From Roseovarius sp. A-2 (lineage in GTDB: Bacteria; Pseudomonadota; Alphaproteobacteria; Rhodobacterales; Rhodobacteraceae): 64,000 nucleotides of DNA. A model generated the notes under the pieces. That model was not told the origin of the DNA, ran no database searches, and saw only the letters and a program-made list of their open reading frames with translations. Positions 36,365 to 45,792 of this stretch are shown here, piece after piece (position 1 is the first letter of the stretch; every line of letters starts with the position of its first letter). Both the position numbers and the translations under genes were made by a program. The stretch spans positions 186,001-250,000 of the forward strand of contig NZ_BDIY01000001.1 in NCBI RefSeq assembly GCF_002072155.1. The letters run 5' to 3'.

Positions 36365-36834
36365 CAGGTGGGCTCCTCTATGATATGCTCTTCCCAGTCA
36401 TCCTCTGGCACGTCGAACTCAGGGACCGTGCGGTGTTGCATCGAGATGCCCGCGTCATGCACGCTCTGCGGATCGCCGGAAATCAGCGGGTGCCAGTCAT
36501 AGAGGGGCTTGCCCTCGTAGAGCAGTTTATAGGCGCAGGTTTCGGGCAGCCAGTAGGCGTGGCGCTCGATCGTGTGGGGTTTGAGCGAGATGCATTCCGG
36601 CACGAATTGCTGGCGGATGGGATATTGCGCACAGCGGCAGGTGGTGTCATCGAAGAGCCGACAGGCGACGCGTGTCAGCGCCACCTCACCGGTCTCGTCA
36701 TCCTCCAGCTTGTTGAGGCAGCATTTGCCACAGCCGTCGCAGAGAGCCTCCCATTCCCTTTGCGTCATCCGGTCGAGGCGGGTGGTTTCCCAAAAACGCG
36801 GGCGCAATCCGCTGCGGTCGATGGGATCGCTCAT
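36364..36834 (-). CDS. YcgN/UPF0260 family cysteine-cluster protein
   Basis: A 156-residue protein with the zinc- or iron-binding cysteine cluster of the YkgJ/YcgN family: LCDGCGKCCLNKLED near residue 31, then RVACRLFD, CRCAQYP and PECISL, and YWLPETCAYKLLYEGKPL near residue 93. The family is conserved in proteobacteria and its function is not established. The start ATG 36834 overlaps the ribF stop by 4 nt, so translation is coupled. Confidence 0.9.
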   Translation of the reverse strand: MSDPIDRSGLRPRFWETTRLDRMTQREWEALCDGCGKCCLNKLEDDETGEVALTRVACRLFDDTTCRCAQYPIRQQFVPECISLKPHTIERHAYWLPETCAYKLLYEGKPLYDWHPLISGDPQSVHDAGISMQHRTVPEFDVPEDDWEEHIIEEPT

Positions 36835-37769
36835 AGCGCCGCCAGTATGCTGCGCGCGCGGGCGCAATCGGCATCCATCTGCGCGATGAAGGCGTCAAGA
36901 CTGTCGAATGTCTCCTCGGGGCGCAGGTAATCGACAAGGGCCACCGAAAGCGGTGCGTCGTAGAGATCGCCGGAGAAATCAAAAATGAAAGTTTCCAGAT
37001 TGGGCACCTCGCCGTGGAACATCGGCCGCAGCCCAAGCGAGGCCGCGCCGTGATACTGCCCCTTGTGCGGCCCGTCGAGCACATCGACCAGCACCGCGTA
37101 GACGCCGAATTTGGGTGGGTGCAGCCCCTCGATGGACATGTTGGCAGTGGGATAGCCAAGCGTGCGGCCGCGCTGTTCGCCGCCCACCACCGGGCCGTCG
37201 ATGCGGTGCCAATGGCCCAGCATGGTGGCGGCTGCGCGTGGGTCGCCGTCCGAGAGCGCGCGGCGGATGGCGGTGGAAGAGACCTGACCGGCATCGCGCT
37301 CCAGCAACTGCGCGATGGTCACACCAAAGCCCATTTCGGCACCAAAAGCCTGTAACATCGCGGCATTACCCGCGCGCCCCTTGCCAAAGCAGAAATCCGC
37401 GCCGACGACGACATGCGCAAGGCCCAGCCCGTCGCGGATCACGGTCTGCGCGAACTCGCGGGGGCTGAGCGAGGCAAGCGCGGCGTTGAAATTGATCTCA
37501 TAGAGCCGCTCGACGCCCAGTTTCTCCAGCCGATGCGCGCGCGCCTCGCGGCCCATCAGGCGGAACGGGGGGGCCTCGGGGGCGAAATATTCGCGTGGAT
37601 GCGGCTCGAATGTCAGGATGCCCAGGGGCGCGCCGCTGCGTGCGCCCGCCGCGCGTGCCTGATCGATCACTGACAGGTGGCCGATATGGACGCCATCGAA
37701 GTTGCCGATGGCGACGGAGGCCCCGCGATCGGCCTCGGTGACATAGGTGTAATCCCGGATGATACGCAT
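36831..37769 (-). CDS. ribF: Bifunctional riboflavin kinase / FAD synthetase
   Basis: A 312-residue RibF making FMN and then FAD. The N-terminal adenylyltransferase domain has IGNFDGVHIGHLSVI near residue 21, VVGADFCFGKGRAGN near residue 120 and SSTAIRRALSDG near residue 160. The C-terminal kinase domain has GRTLGYPTANM near residue 194 and the catalytic glutamate in NLETFIFDF near residue 252. I set the start at ATG 37769, which removes a proline/arginine-rich extension. It heads the ribF-ycgN-ltaE unit. Confidence 0.96.
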   Translation of the reverse strand: MRIIRDYTYVTEADRGASVAIGNFDGVHIGHLSVIDQARAAGARSGAPLGILTFEPHPREYFAPEAPPFRLMGREARAHRLEKLGVERLYEINFNAALASLSPREFAQTVIRDGLGLAHVVVGADFCFGKGRAGNAAMLQAFGAEMGFGVTIAQLLERDAGQVSSTAIRRALSDGDPRAAATMLGHWHRIDGPVVGGEQRGRTLGYPTANMSIEGLHPPKFGVYAVLVDVLDGPHKGQYHGAASLGLRPMFHGEVPNLETFIFDFSGDLYDAPLSVALVDYLRPEETFDSLDAFIAQMDADCARARSILAAL

Positions 37770-37811
37770 AGGCCATGGCCTAGCGCCGCGCGGCGGCTTG
37801 CGCAAGGGCGA

Positions 37812-40800
37812 TCAGGCGGCGCGGCGGCGCAACGACGAGGCCAGATAGACCAGCACCAGGAGAACCGCCGCGCCGGTCACGAAAAGCGCGAGTGCGGCCA
37901 TCAACGGGGCCAGCGGCAGGAGCGTGGCAAAGGGCGCCGGCAGGGCACCGGTGGTCAGCGTCCAACCCATCGTGGCCGCGAACCAGCCGAGGATCATCGC
38001 CGTCGCCGTGCGAAGCTGCGCGCGCAGCCCCGCGCGGCGCACCCGCAGGCCCCGGCGCAGGGCGATGACGGGCTGCGACAGATCCCGCCCGATGGCCATC
38101 AGGGCAGGCACCACCACCAGCACCAGCAGCATGCCAAAACCCAGGCCATAGACCAGCGTGATCACCGTCGGCTTGAGGAATTGCGCCTGCGTGGACCGCT
38201 CGAACAGCAGTGGTGCAAGGCCCAGAACGGTGGTGAGCGTGGTCAGCAGCACCGGCCGCAACCGGTCGCACGTGCCCTCGATGATGGCGGGGATCAGCCC
38301 GCGTGTCTCGGCGTGCTCGTCAATCGAGGTAACCAGAACGATTGAATCGTTGATGATGATCCCGGTCATGCCCAACAGGCCCACCACGGTGAACATTGAC
38401 AACGGCACATCCCATTGCGCGTGGCCCCAGATGGTGCCGACAAGGCCGAAGGGGATGATCGCCATCACCACCATGGGCCGGGTCCAGCTGGCAAAGACCA
38501 GCGACAGCACGAGATAGATGCCCAGAAGCGTCAGGATCAGCCCCATGCGGGCGTCGGCCATGAACTCATCTTCTTGTTCACTCAGACCCGCGAGGCGGTA
38601 TTCGACCTGATGGGTGGCGGCGATCTCGGGCAGGATCTCAGCCTCCAATGTGCGGCTGATCTCGGCGGCGCGGGCCGGGTCGTCTTCGGAGATGTCACCG
38701 GTCACGTTGATCAGCCGCAGCCCGTTCTCGCGCCGCACGGTGGCAAAACCGGTGCGCTCGGTCACGCTGACCACATCCCCGAGCGGCACGTAATGGCCCG
38801 AGGGCGCGCGCAATTGCATCGTGTCGAGGAAATCGGCGGTCAGCTCGCCGCGTGGCAGTTCGACCCGCACTTCGGCCGAGCGCGGCCCGTCGGGATAGGT
38901 GGCAGCCTCGATCCCGTTCACGCGGTGGCGCAGGATGCGGCCCAGATCGTCGATGGTAAAGCCCATGGCGGCGCCCTGCGGCGTCAGATCGAGGATCAGT
39001 TCGGATTTGTCATAGGCGAGGTTGTCTTCGAGCGCCGAGACCTCCGGGTAGCGTGCGAGCGCGGATTTGAGCGCCTCGGCGGCCTGCTTGAGCTCTTCTG
39101 CCGTCGCTCCGTGCAGTTCCACGTCGAGCGCATCGCCGCCTGGCCCCGAACGGCTGCCGCGAAAACTGAGCGTCTCGGTGAGCGGCAGTTGCGTGACGCG
39201 CTCTTGCAGGTCGGCGACAAACGCAAAGCTGGAATAGGGGCGCTGGTCGGGGTCGATCAATTCGATGGATATGCCGCCCAGAAGATCTGCATCCTTGGTG
39301 TCCGCGCCCGACAGACCGCGCCCCGAGGTGCCGCCCGCTTGGGCGATCACATAGCTGAGCGGATTGGCCCCATAGCGGTCCTCGTATTCAGCGCCAAGTG
39401 CCTCGGTCGCGCGCTGCATCTCGCGCATCTGCGCCAGCGTGTCGGCGCGGCTTGCCCCTGGGGCCATGGCGAAGTTGCCCGACACGCTGCCGCGTTCGGG
39501 GGCGTTGAAGAACCGCCACGTCACATCACCCTGCAAGAAACTGCCGATCTGCGTGGCAAGCAGAAGCACCGCGCCTGCAAGCACCACGTAGCGCGCCCGG
39601 ACCAGCAGCCCGAGAAGCGGGCGAAAGGCGCGCTCTCGCACCCAGGTAAAGCCGCGGTTCACCACCCGGCTGGGCAGGTCGTACCAGTGATTCCTGGCCG
39701 AATGGGCTACCGCGTGGGCCATGTGATTGGGCAGGATCAGAAAACATTCCACAAGGCTCGCGGCCAGCACGGCGATCACGGTGAAGGGAATGTCATAGAT
39801 CAGGTCGCCGAACCGCCCGCCGATCACCGCAAGGCCGAAAAAGGCGATCAGCGTGGTTAGCGTGGCGGAAAATACCGGCAGTGCCATGCGCCCGGCGGCG
39901 CGTTCGGCGGCGACCATCGGCGGCTCGCCATAGCGGCGGTGACGTGCGTCTGCATGTTCGCCCACCACGATGGCGTCATCGACCACGATGCCAAGCGTGA
40001 TGATGATCGCGAACAGCGAGATCATGTTGAGCGTCAGCCCGGCGGCGTACATGATGGCCACCGCCGCCAGCATCGCCACCGGAATACCCGCTGCCACCCA
40101 AAAGGCGGTGCGCGCGTTGAGAAAGAGAAAGAGCAGCCCGACCACGAGCGCAAGTCCGGTCAGCGCATTGTCGAGCAGCATATCGAGTCGGCCCGATATG
40201 GCCTCGGACCGGGTGCGGATGAGGTCGATCGAGACGCCCTCGGGCAGGGTTTGCAGCATGGTGCCCGCCACGTCGCGCACCTGCGCCTCGATCTCGAGCG
40301 CGTCGCCCTTGGCCGAGCGGGCCACGCTGACCGAGATGGCGGGCCGGTCGCCCACGAAATAGGCCACCTCGCGCGCCGCCCCCGCCACGCGGATGCGCGC
40401 CACGTCGCCGATGGTGAGGGCAGTGCCGTCACGTTCCATTCGGAGCGGAATCTCGGCGATCTCGGCGGGGCTGCGCTTGGCGGTGCCGGTACGCACGCGG
40501 GTATTCGCGCCCTCCATGTCGCCTGCCGGATCGGTGGTGATCTCGGCGGCGATGGCGGTGGCGATTTCCTCCATCGTGATGCGATGCGCGATTAGGTTGG
40601 AGCCGGGCACCTCGACCACCGTTTCGGGCGCGGCGACACCTTCGATCGTGGTCCGGGTGACGCCCGCATCGAATAGCCGGGTGACGAATTCGTCTGCGAT
40701 GCGGGCCAGTTGCCCGGTGCCCACCGGGCCGGTGATCACCACATCTGTCACGCTGTCGCGCCATGCGCCGCGTCGTACTACCGGCTCTTCGGCCTCGTCG

Positions 40801-41159
40801 GGCAGGGTGGTGATCTGATCAAGCGCTGCCTGCACCTCGTCGGCGGCACGGCCCATGTCCCAATCGGGTTCGAATTCGAGCACGATAGAGGCGCTGTTCT
40901 CGCGGCTCGTGGCATTCGAGCTTTCGACGCCTTCGACCGCCAGCAGGGCGGGTTCGATGATCTGGACGATCGCATTGTCCACATCCTCGGCGCTGGCCCC
41001 CTCCCAGGTGACCGAGACGGAAACGTTGTCGATAATGATGTCGGGAAAGAACTGCGCGCGCATGCGCGGCATGGCCATCAGGCCAAGTGCGATCAGCAGC
41101 ACCAGAAGCAGGTTGGCCGCCGTGCGGTGCCGGGTGAACCATGAGATCAGGTCGCGCAT
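37812..41159 (-). CDS. RND efflux transporter, inner-membrane pump
   Basis: A 1115-residue RND transporter of the HAE/AcrB class. The first membrane span (RTAANLLLVLLIALGLMAMP) is followed by a large periplasmic porter domain. Spans 2-6 start near residue 335 and contain the proton-relay motif GIVVDDAIVVGEHADARHRR near residue 397. A second periplasmic domain follows, and the second bundle contains GMTGIIINDSIVLV near residue 940. It carries an extra hydrophobic hairpin at the C-terminus (about residues 1050-1110) beyond the usual 1030-1050 residues. It lies 5 nt downstream of its adaptor gene. The outer-membrane channel (TolC-like) is not in the window. Substrates are unknown. Confidence 0.95.
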   Translation of the reverse strand: MRDLISWFTRHRTAANLLLVLLIALGLMAMPRMRAQFFPDIIIDNVSVSVTWEGASAEDVDNAIVQIIEPALLAVEGVESSNATSRENSASIVLEFEPDWDMGRAADEVQAALDQITTLPDEAEEPVVRRGAWRDSVTDVVITGPVGTGQLARIADEFVTRLFDAGVTRTTIEGVAAPETVVEVPGSNLIAHRITMEEIATAIAAEITTDPAGDMEGANTRVRTGTAKRSPAEIAEIPLRMERDGTALTIGDVARIRVAGAAREVAYFVGDRPAISVSVARSAKGDALEIEAQVRDVAGTMLQTLPEGVSIDLIRTRSEAISGRLDMLLDNALTGLALVVGLLFLFLNARTAFWVAAGIPVAMLAAVAIMYAAGLTLNMISLFAIIITLGIVVDDAIVVGEHADARHRRYGEPPMVAAERAAGRMALPVFSATLTTLIAFFGLAVIGGRFGDLIYDIPFTVIAVLAASLVECFLILPNHMAHAVAHSARNHWYDLPSRVVNRGFTWVRERAFRPLLGLLVRARYVVLAGAVLLLATQIGSFLQGDVTWRFFNAPERGSVSGNFAMAPGASRADTLAQMREMQRATEALGAEYEDRYGANPLSYVIAQAGGTSGRGLSGADTKDADLLGGISIELIDPDQRPYSSFAFVADLQERVTQLPLTETLSFRGSRSGPGGDALDVELHGATAEELKQAAEALKSALARYPEVSALEDNLAYDKSELILDLTPQGAAMGFTIDDLGRILRHRVNGIEAATYPDGPRSAEVRVELPRGELTADFLDTMQLRAPSGHYVPLGDVVSVTERTGFATVRRENGLRLINVTGDISEDDPARAAEISRTLEAEILPEIAATHQVEYRLAGLSEQEDEFMADARMGLILTLLGIYLVLSLVFASWTRPMVVMAIIPFGLVGTIWGHAQWDVPLSMFTVVGLLGMTGIIINDSIVLVTSIDEHAETRGLIPAIIEGTCDRLRPVLLTTLTTVLGLAPLLFERSTQAQFLKPTVITLVYGLGFGMLLVLVVVPALMAIGRDLSQPVIALRRGLRVRRAGLRAQLRTATAMILGWFAATMGWTLTTGALPAPFATLLPLAPLMAALALFVTGAAVLLVLVYLASSLRRRAA

Positions 41160-41164
41160 CGGCC

Positions 41165-42610
41165 TCAGCCCCCCATCCGGCGTTCAAGCCGTTCGACGGT
41201 CTGCATGGGCACCTCCGGGCGCTCCAGTTCGGCCAGCAGGCGGGCGCGCATCGGCTCGGGCATGGCACGGTCGCCCTCGACATAGGCGCGCAGGCGGGCG
41301 CGGCGGTCGGGGTCGAGCGTGAGGGTCGCCCCGGCATTGGCCTCCGGTTGCAGTCGGCGCACCTTGATGCCGGGGCCGAGAACCGGGCTGCGTTCGCTCA
41401 CCACCTCGCGCCCGGCAAGCCCCGCGCCTCGCACGAGGATGTCGTTGTCCTGACGGCGCAGAAGGGTGACCGGCAGGCGTTCAATCCGCTCATCCGGCCC
41501 GAGCACCAGCACCGTGCCCTCCGGCCCGAGCGCCGTGGCGGGCAGGCGGATCACCGCGTCAAGCGCGGGTTCCTCGACGTTGACGGAAACGAAATCGCCC
41601 GGCTTCATGGCGGGTGCCTCGCGGAGCGTGGCAAACAGCATACGGCCGCTTTCGCCGTCGGCGAGGCTGGCTGATTGGCGGGTGATCTCTCCGGCGGCGG
41701 TCAGGTCGAGCCCGCCGGTATCGAGCGTCACGGTGACGGGCGCAGGCAGAAGCGTGCCGTCCTGACCCAGCAGGCGGGCATATTGCGAGGTCGAGACGCG
41801 GAACGCAACCTCGAGCGCTGTGCCATCGACCAGCGTTGCCATCTGTTCATTGGCCGTCACCAGCCGCCCCTCGATCACCGTCACATCGCTAAGCGTGCCT
41901 GAAAATCCGGCGGTGATGCGGGTCTCGGCCAGCCGTCGCTCGGCCTCGGACAGGGCGAGTTCGGCGCGGGCAGTCGCGGTCTTGGCCTGATCAACGCGGG
42001 CCTCTGCGAGGGCCAGGGCCTGACGGCTGGCCAGTATCGCCTGCCGCGCCTGCACCACGTTGTATTCGGCGGTTTCCACTGCCGTCAGAGTACCTACGCC
42101 ACGGTCCTCAAGATCGCGCTGACGGGCTAGCGCCCGGTCCTGAATTTCGGCCTGATCGCGTCGCGCGGCCAACTCGTCACGCGCCAGATCAAGGGCGCGT
42201 GCCGCCTCGCGCTCCTCGGCGCGGGCATCGTCAAGATCGGTGCGCGCGCGGCTTACGGCGGTCTCAGAGTCGGCAGGGTCGATCCGTGCGAGGAACTGCC
42301 CGGTCTGAACCATGCCGCCCTCGACGAAATCCGGCGACAGTTCGGTGATCACCCCGGCCACCTGCGCACGAATCTCCAGCGTGCGGCGGCTCTCGATCTG
42401 GCCAAAGGCCGTCAGGATGGGTGTGATCCGCGCCTCTTCGGCCGTCACAGTGCGCACCGCAAAGACGCGCTCGCGGCGCTCGGGCGCGCGGGGCTCCTGT
42501 GCCATGCGCTCCTGCACGGCGCTGACCACGATCTGACCGGCATAAGCCAGCAGACCCAGGGTCAGTGACAGAAGGAAGAGGCCGAAAAGCCCCTGTCGCA
42601 GAAACCGCAT
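41165..42610 (-). CDS. RND efflux periplasmic adaptor (membrane fusion protein)
   Basis: A 481-residue HlyD/AcrA-type adaptor. An N-terminal membrane anchor (RFLRQGLFGLFLLSLTLGLL) is followed by a split lipoyl domain (EIRAQVAGVITELSPDFVEG near residue 85). A long coiled-coil hairpin (about 120-220) is rich in Ala, Arg and Glu, and beta-barrel and membrane-proximal domains complete it. It joins the pump to an outer-membrane channel. It is about 80 residues longer than AcrA, partly at the C-terminus (RRLQPEANAGATLTLDPDRR onward). ATG 42610 fits the anchor; the frame upstream adds seven unlikely residues. Confidence 0.93.
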   Translation of the reverse strand: MRFLRQGLFGLFLLSLTLGLLAYAGQIVVSAVQERMAQEPRAPERRERVFAVRTVTAEEARITPILTAFGQIESRRTLEIRAQVAGVITELSPDFVEGGMVQTGQFLARIDPADSETAVSRARTDLDDARAEEREAARALDLARDELAARRDQAEIQDRALARQRDLEDRGVGTLTAVETAEYNVVQARQAILASRQALALAEARVDQAKTATARAELALSEAERRLAETRITAGFSGTLSDVTVIEGRLVTANEQMATLVDGTALEVAFRVSTSQYARLLGQDGTLLPAPVTVTLDTGGLDLTAAGEITRQSASLADGESGRMLFATLREAPAMKPGDFVSVNVEEPALDAVIRLPATALGPEGTVLVLGPDERIERLPVTLLRRQDNDILVRGAGLAGREVVSERSPVLGPGIKVRRLQPEANAGATLTLDPDRRARLRAYVEGDRAMPEPMRARLLAELERPEVPMQTVERLERRMGG

Positions 42611-42715
42611 GGCGTACCACTCTCGTATCACCGGCCCGGCTGGTCGGCGGATGGATTACATTTAACCGTGACAGGGCAAAAACCAAGTCACGGGAGAGTT
42701 ATACGCCCGTCCGTT

Positions 42716-43258
42716 TTATTTCCGGCGCTGATGCTCGTCGAGCCGTGGCATGATCTCGACAAAGTTGCAGGGACGGTGGCGGTAATCGAGTTGCGGGCCA
42801 AGGATCTCGTCCCAGGCGTCCTTGCAGGCACCGGGGCTGCCGGGAAGGGCAAAGAGATAGGTGCCGCCCGCAACGCCGCCCGTGGCGCGGCTCTGGATTG
42901 CCGAGGTGCCGATCTTCTGCATCGAGACCATGGTGAAGACCGTGCCGAAGGCGTCGATCTCTTTCTCGTAGACATCGCGATGCGCCTCGACCGTGACATC
43001 GCGACCGGTTAGGCCGGTGCCGCCGGTGGAAAGCACCACGTCCACCTCCAGGCTTGCCACCCATTCGCGCAGCTGATCGGCGATCTGATCGCGCTCGTCG
43101 CGCACGATCATCCGGTCGGCAAGGATATGACCCGCCGCCTCGAGCCGCTTGACCAGCGTGTCGCCCGAGCGGTCATCGGCCATGTCGCGGGTGTCCGAGA
43201 CGGTGAGAACGGCAATGCGGACGGGAATGAACTCCCTGGTCTCATCAATAGGGGACAT
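42716..43258 (-). CDS. moaB: Molybdenum cofactor biosynthesis protein B
   Basis: A 180-residue MoaB/MogA-fold protein that adenylylates molybdopterin or acts in tungsten/molybdenum insertion. Signatures are AVLTVSDTRDMADDRSGDTL near residue 16, STGGTGLTGRDVT near residue 77 and FALPGSPGACKDAWDEIL near residue 137. It starts 6 nt after the LysE-type gene stop and ends the udg-lysE-moaB unit. No other moa genes are nearby. Confidence 0.93.
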   Translation of the reverse strand: MSPIDETREFIPVRIAVLTVSDTRDMADDRSGDTLVKRLEAAGHILADRMIVRDERDQIADQLREWVASLEVDVVLSTGGTGLTGRDVTVEAHRDVYEKEIDAFGTVFTMVSMQKIGTSAIQSRATGGVAGGTYLFALPGSPGACKDAWDEILGPQLDYRHRPCNFVEIMPRLDEHQRRK

Positions 43259-43264
43259 GGTTGA

Positions 43265-43885
43265 TCAACTCCGGGACATGAGGGCGAGGCGGGCGGCCAG
43301 CGCCGTGAAGATTGCGGCCGAGGCATAGCCCAGCCCGCGATTAAAGCGCGCCGAGGTGGCAAGTCGGCGGCCAACGCCGCCGGCAAAGACCCCAATCGCA
43401 CCGTTGATGAAAAACCCACCCACAGCCAGAACGAGACCGTAGATGAGGAATTGCGGCAGGATGGCGCGGGCAGGGTCGATGAATTGCGGCACGAAGGCCA
43501 GCACGAAGAGGATCACCTTGGGGTTCAGCAGGTTCACCAGCATGCCCTCGCGAAACGCGCGGGCGGGGCCGAGCCGTGGCGCGTCGGGGCGCATCGGCCC
43601 CTGGCGCAAGGCCCCCCATGCCAGCCACAGAAGATAGCCCACGCCAAGCCAGCGGATCACATCGAGCGCCAGCGGCAGGGCGGCGATCACGGCGGCGAGG
43701 CCCAGCCCCGCCAGCGTGACATGCACGATACCGCCCGCCGAGATCCCCGCACTCGCGGCGATGGCGGGGCGCGGGCCCGCCCGCAGCCCGAGACCGAGGC
43801 AGAACATCATGTCCGCCCCAGGTGTGAGGTTGAGAGCGAGGGCGGCGGGGACAAAGGCCAGCAGGGTCAGCGGGTCGACGATCAT
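43265..43885 (-). CDS. LysE-family amino acid exporter
   Basis: A 206-residue membrane protein with six hydrophobic spans. The LysE/RhtB N-terminal motif is LALNLTPGADMMFCLGLGLR near residue 16, and NLLNPKVILFVLAFVPQF lies near residue 116. Members export amino acids or homoserine lactone; the substrate is not predictable. ATG 43885 overlaps the end of the uracil-DNA glycosylase gene by 4 nt. Confidence 0.9.
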   Translation of the reverse strand: MIVDPLTLLAFVPAALALNLTPGADMMFCLGLGLRAGPRPAIAASAGISAGGIVHVTLAGLGLAAVIAALPLALDVIRWLGVGYLLWLAWGALRQGPMRPDAPRLGPARAFREGMLVNLLNPKVILFVLAFVPQFIDPARAILPQFLIYGLVLAVGGFFINGAIGVFAGGVGRRLATSARFNRGLGYASAAIFTALAARLALMSRS

Positions 43886-44676
43886 GCCCGCCCCGCAAGT
43901 CGCGCCTTGAGCGCCAGAAGATCGGCCCAGGCCTCTCGCTTGGCTGCCGGGTTGCGCAAGAGATAGGCCGGGTGAAACATCGGCAGGGCGGGTTTGCCAT
44001 AGGCTTGCATCCACTGCCCGCGCAGCCGGGTGATACCGCGCTTGCCCAGCCCCGCCTCGCAGCTGATATTGCCCATCAGGACAACCACATCGGGGTTGGC
44101 CAGTTCCACATGCCGTGCCATGAAGGGGCGCATCATCGCGATCTCGTCTGCATTGGGGTCGCGGTTCTGCGGCGGTCGCCATGGCAGGATATTGGAGATA
44201 TAGAGGGCGGCCCCGGGTGTCTCGGCACCGCGCGAGAGGCCGATGGCGTCGAACATCCGGTCGAGCAACTGCCCGGCACGACCGACGAAGGGCTTGCCCT
44301 GAATATCCTCGTCGCGGCCCGGCGCCTCGCCGATGATCATCAGCCGGGCGGCGGGGATGCCGTCACAGAACACCAGATTTCGCGCGCCGCGCCGCAGGTC
44401 GCAATGTGGATAGGCGGCAAGTGCCGCGCGCAGCGCGTCGAGCGTGGGCGCGGCTGCAGCGGCTCTTTCCGCCTCTGCCAGCGGGTCGGCCTTGGCCTGT
44501 GGCGTGGGGATCACGGGCGTGACCGTTGCGGTGTCCGTCTTGGCGGCAGGTTTCGCCGCCTTGTCGGGCAAGTCATAACGATTGACGGGCGCATCCCCGA
44601 TTGCCTCGGTCGCGCCGAGTTCGATCTGCCAGGCAAGGCTGGCAAGGGCTGCATCCGGTGTAAGGGTCGATTCCAT
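43882..44676 (-). CDS. Uracil-DNA glycosylase, family 4/5 type
   Basis: A 264-residue protein with an Ala/Lys-rich N-terminal extension (about 1-75) and a UDG core. Motif A is IIGEAPGRDEDIQGKPFVGR near residue 115. SNILPWRPPQNRDPNADE follows near residue 160, and motif B is MFHPAYLLRNPAAKRE near residue 233. It removes uracil from DNA. Of the cysteines that hold the 4Fe-4S cluster in thermophilic family 4 enzymes, I see only an unusual set (PHCDLRR, VFCDG, GNISCEAG), so cluster content is uncertain. It is divergent from the beta-lactamase gene across 211 nt. Confidence 0.85.
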   Translation of the reverse strand: MESTLTPDAALASLAWQIELGATEAIGDAPVNRYDLPDKAAKPAAKTDTATVTPVIPTPQAKADPLAEAERAAAAAPTLDALRAALAAYPHCDLRRGARNLVFCDGIPAARLMIIGEAPGRDEDIQGKPFVGRAGQLLDRMFDAIGLSRGAETPGAALYISNILPWRPPQNRDPNADEIAMMRPFMARHVELANPDVVVLMGNISCEAGLGKRGITRLRGQWMQAYGKPALPMFHPAYLLRNPAAKREAWADLLALKARLAGRA

Positions 44677-44887
44677 GCAGCACAGGCTATCCCGCGCGGG
44701 CGGCGCGGGAAAGGGGCGATGCGGACGCCTTTCAATCGGGCCGGTCCTTTCTGGGTCTTACCGGCGCTTTAGGCTCTGGTCGTCGAATTGCGGGTCCGGA
44801 ATTTCGGTTTTCTCTTTTGGAGTGAGACATTGTATGCGGTATCGGGCGGGGGGCCGCCTCCTGTTGTCACCACCAAACGAGGACGCC

Positions 44888-45775
44888 ATGACGTTCATGC
44901 CAACTCGCCTCTGCGCCCTTCTCAAAACCGGAGGGCTGGCGCTGATGCTGCTGACCTCTGCCAACGGCACCCTTGCCCAGGATGCGCTGCAACAGATGGC
45001 GCAAGAGGTCGAGGCCCGGATCGGCGGGCGCATCGGATATGCGATGGCTGACCTTGCCAGCGGTCAGAGCTGGGGCCACCGGGCCAATGAGCGGTTCCCG
45101 ATGTCCAGCACGTTCAAGGCTCTACTCTGCGGGGTGATCCTGATGCGCGTCGATGCCGGAGAGGAGCGGCTCGACCGTCGCATCGCCTTTGGACGCGACG
45201 ATCTGGTGACCTATTCGCCCGTCACCGAAGCCCGCATCGACAAGGGGATGACCGTCGGAGATCTGTGCGAGGCCGCCATCACGATCAGCGACAATGCGGC
45301 GGGCAATCTGCTGCTGGCTACGGTCGGCGGGCCAGAGGGGTTTACCGCCGCGTTGCGCGGCCTCGGTGACAGGACGACCCGCCTCGACCGTTGGGAGACC
45401 ACGCTCAATGAAGGCAGGCCGGGCGATGTGCGCGACACCACGACGCCGCACGCTGCGCTGGCCACGCTGAGGACCCTGCTCTTTGGCGACAGCCTGTCCC
45501 CGGCCTCGCGCCGACAACTTTCCGATTGGATGATCGCAGATGCGGTCGCCGATGATCTGTTGCGCGCCAGCCTGCCCGAAGGCTGGATTATCGGTGACAA
45601 GTCCGGTGCCGGCGGGCATGGCTCGCGCTCGATCATCGCGGTGGTCTGGCCGTCGCCCGACCGCCCGGTTCTGACCGCGATCTACATGACACAGAACGAT
45701 GCGGACATGTCCGCGCGCAATGCCGCCATCGCCAAGATCGGTGCGGCGATGTTCAAAACGCTGTCTCTCAAGTAA
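44888..45775 (+). CDS. Class A beta-lactamase
   Basis: A 295-residue serine beta-lactamase with a signal peptide ending near GTLAQD. All catalytic elements are intact: Ser74-Thr-Phe-Lys77 (Ambler 70-73), Ser134-Asp-Asn (130-132), Glu170 in WETTLNE (166), and Lys238-Ser-Gly (234-236) in IGDKSGAGGHGSRSI. The latter segment resembles carbenicillin-hydrolysing (PSE/CARB) enzymes, which have Arg at position 234; here it is Lys. The GAGGHG context and the chromosomal neighbours (a DNA repair gene, an oxygenase) and absence of mobile elements suggest a resident gene. Start ATG 44888 after GAGGA; ATG 44897 is an alternative. Confidence 0.93.
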   Translation: MTFMPTRLCALLKTGGLALMLLTSANGTLAQDALQQMAQEVEARIGGRIGYAMADLASGQSWGHRANERFPMSSTFKALLCGVILMRVDAGEERLDRRIAFGRDDLVTYSPVTEARIDKGMTVGDLCEAAITISDNAAGNLLLATVGGPEGFTAALRGLGDRTTRLDRWETTLNEGRPGDVRDTTTPHAALATLRTLLFGDSLSPASRRQLSDWMIADAVADDLLRASLPEGWIIGDKSGAGGHGSRSIIAVVWPSPDRPVLTAIYMTQNDADMSARNAAIAKIGAAMFKTLSLK

Positions 45776-45792
45776 TTTGTCGGCAGGTCACA

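Noticed and set aside
44677..44887. Possible attachment site, mobile element or integron near the beta-lactamase
   Set aside because: I see no integrase, transposase, attC-like structure, terminal repeats or base-composition shift, so horizontal capture is not supported here.
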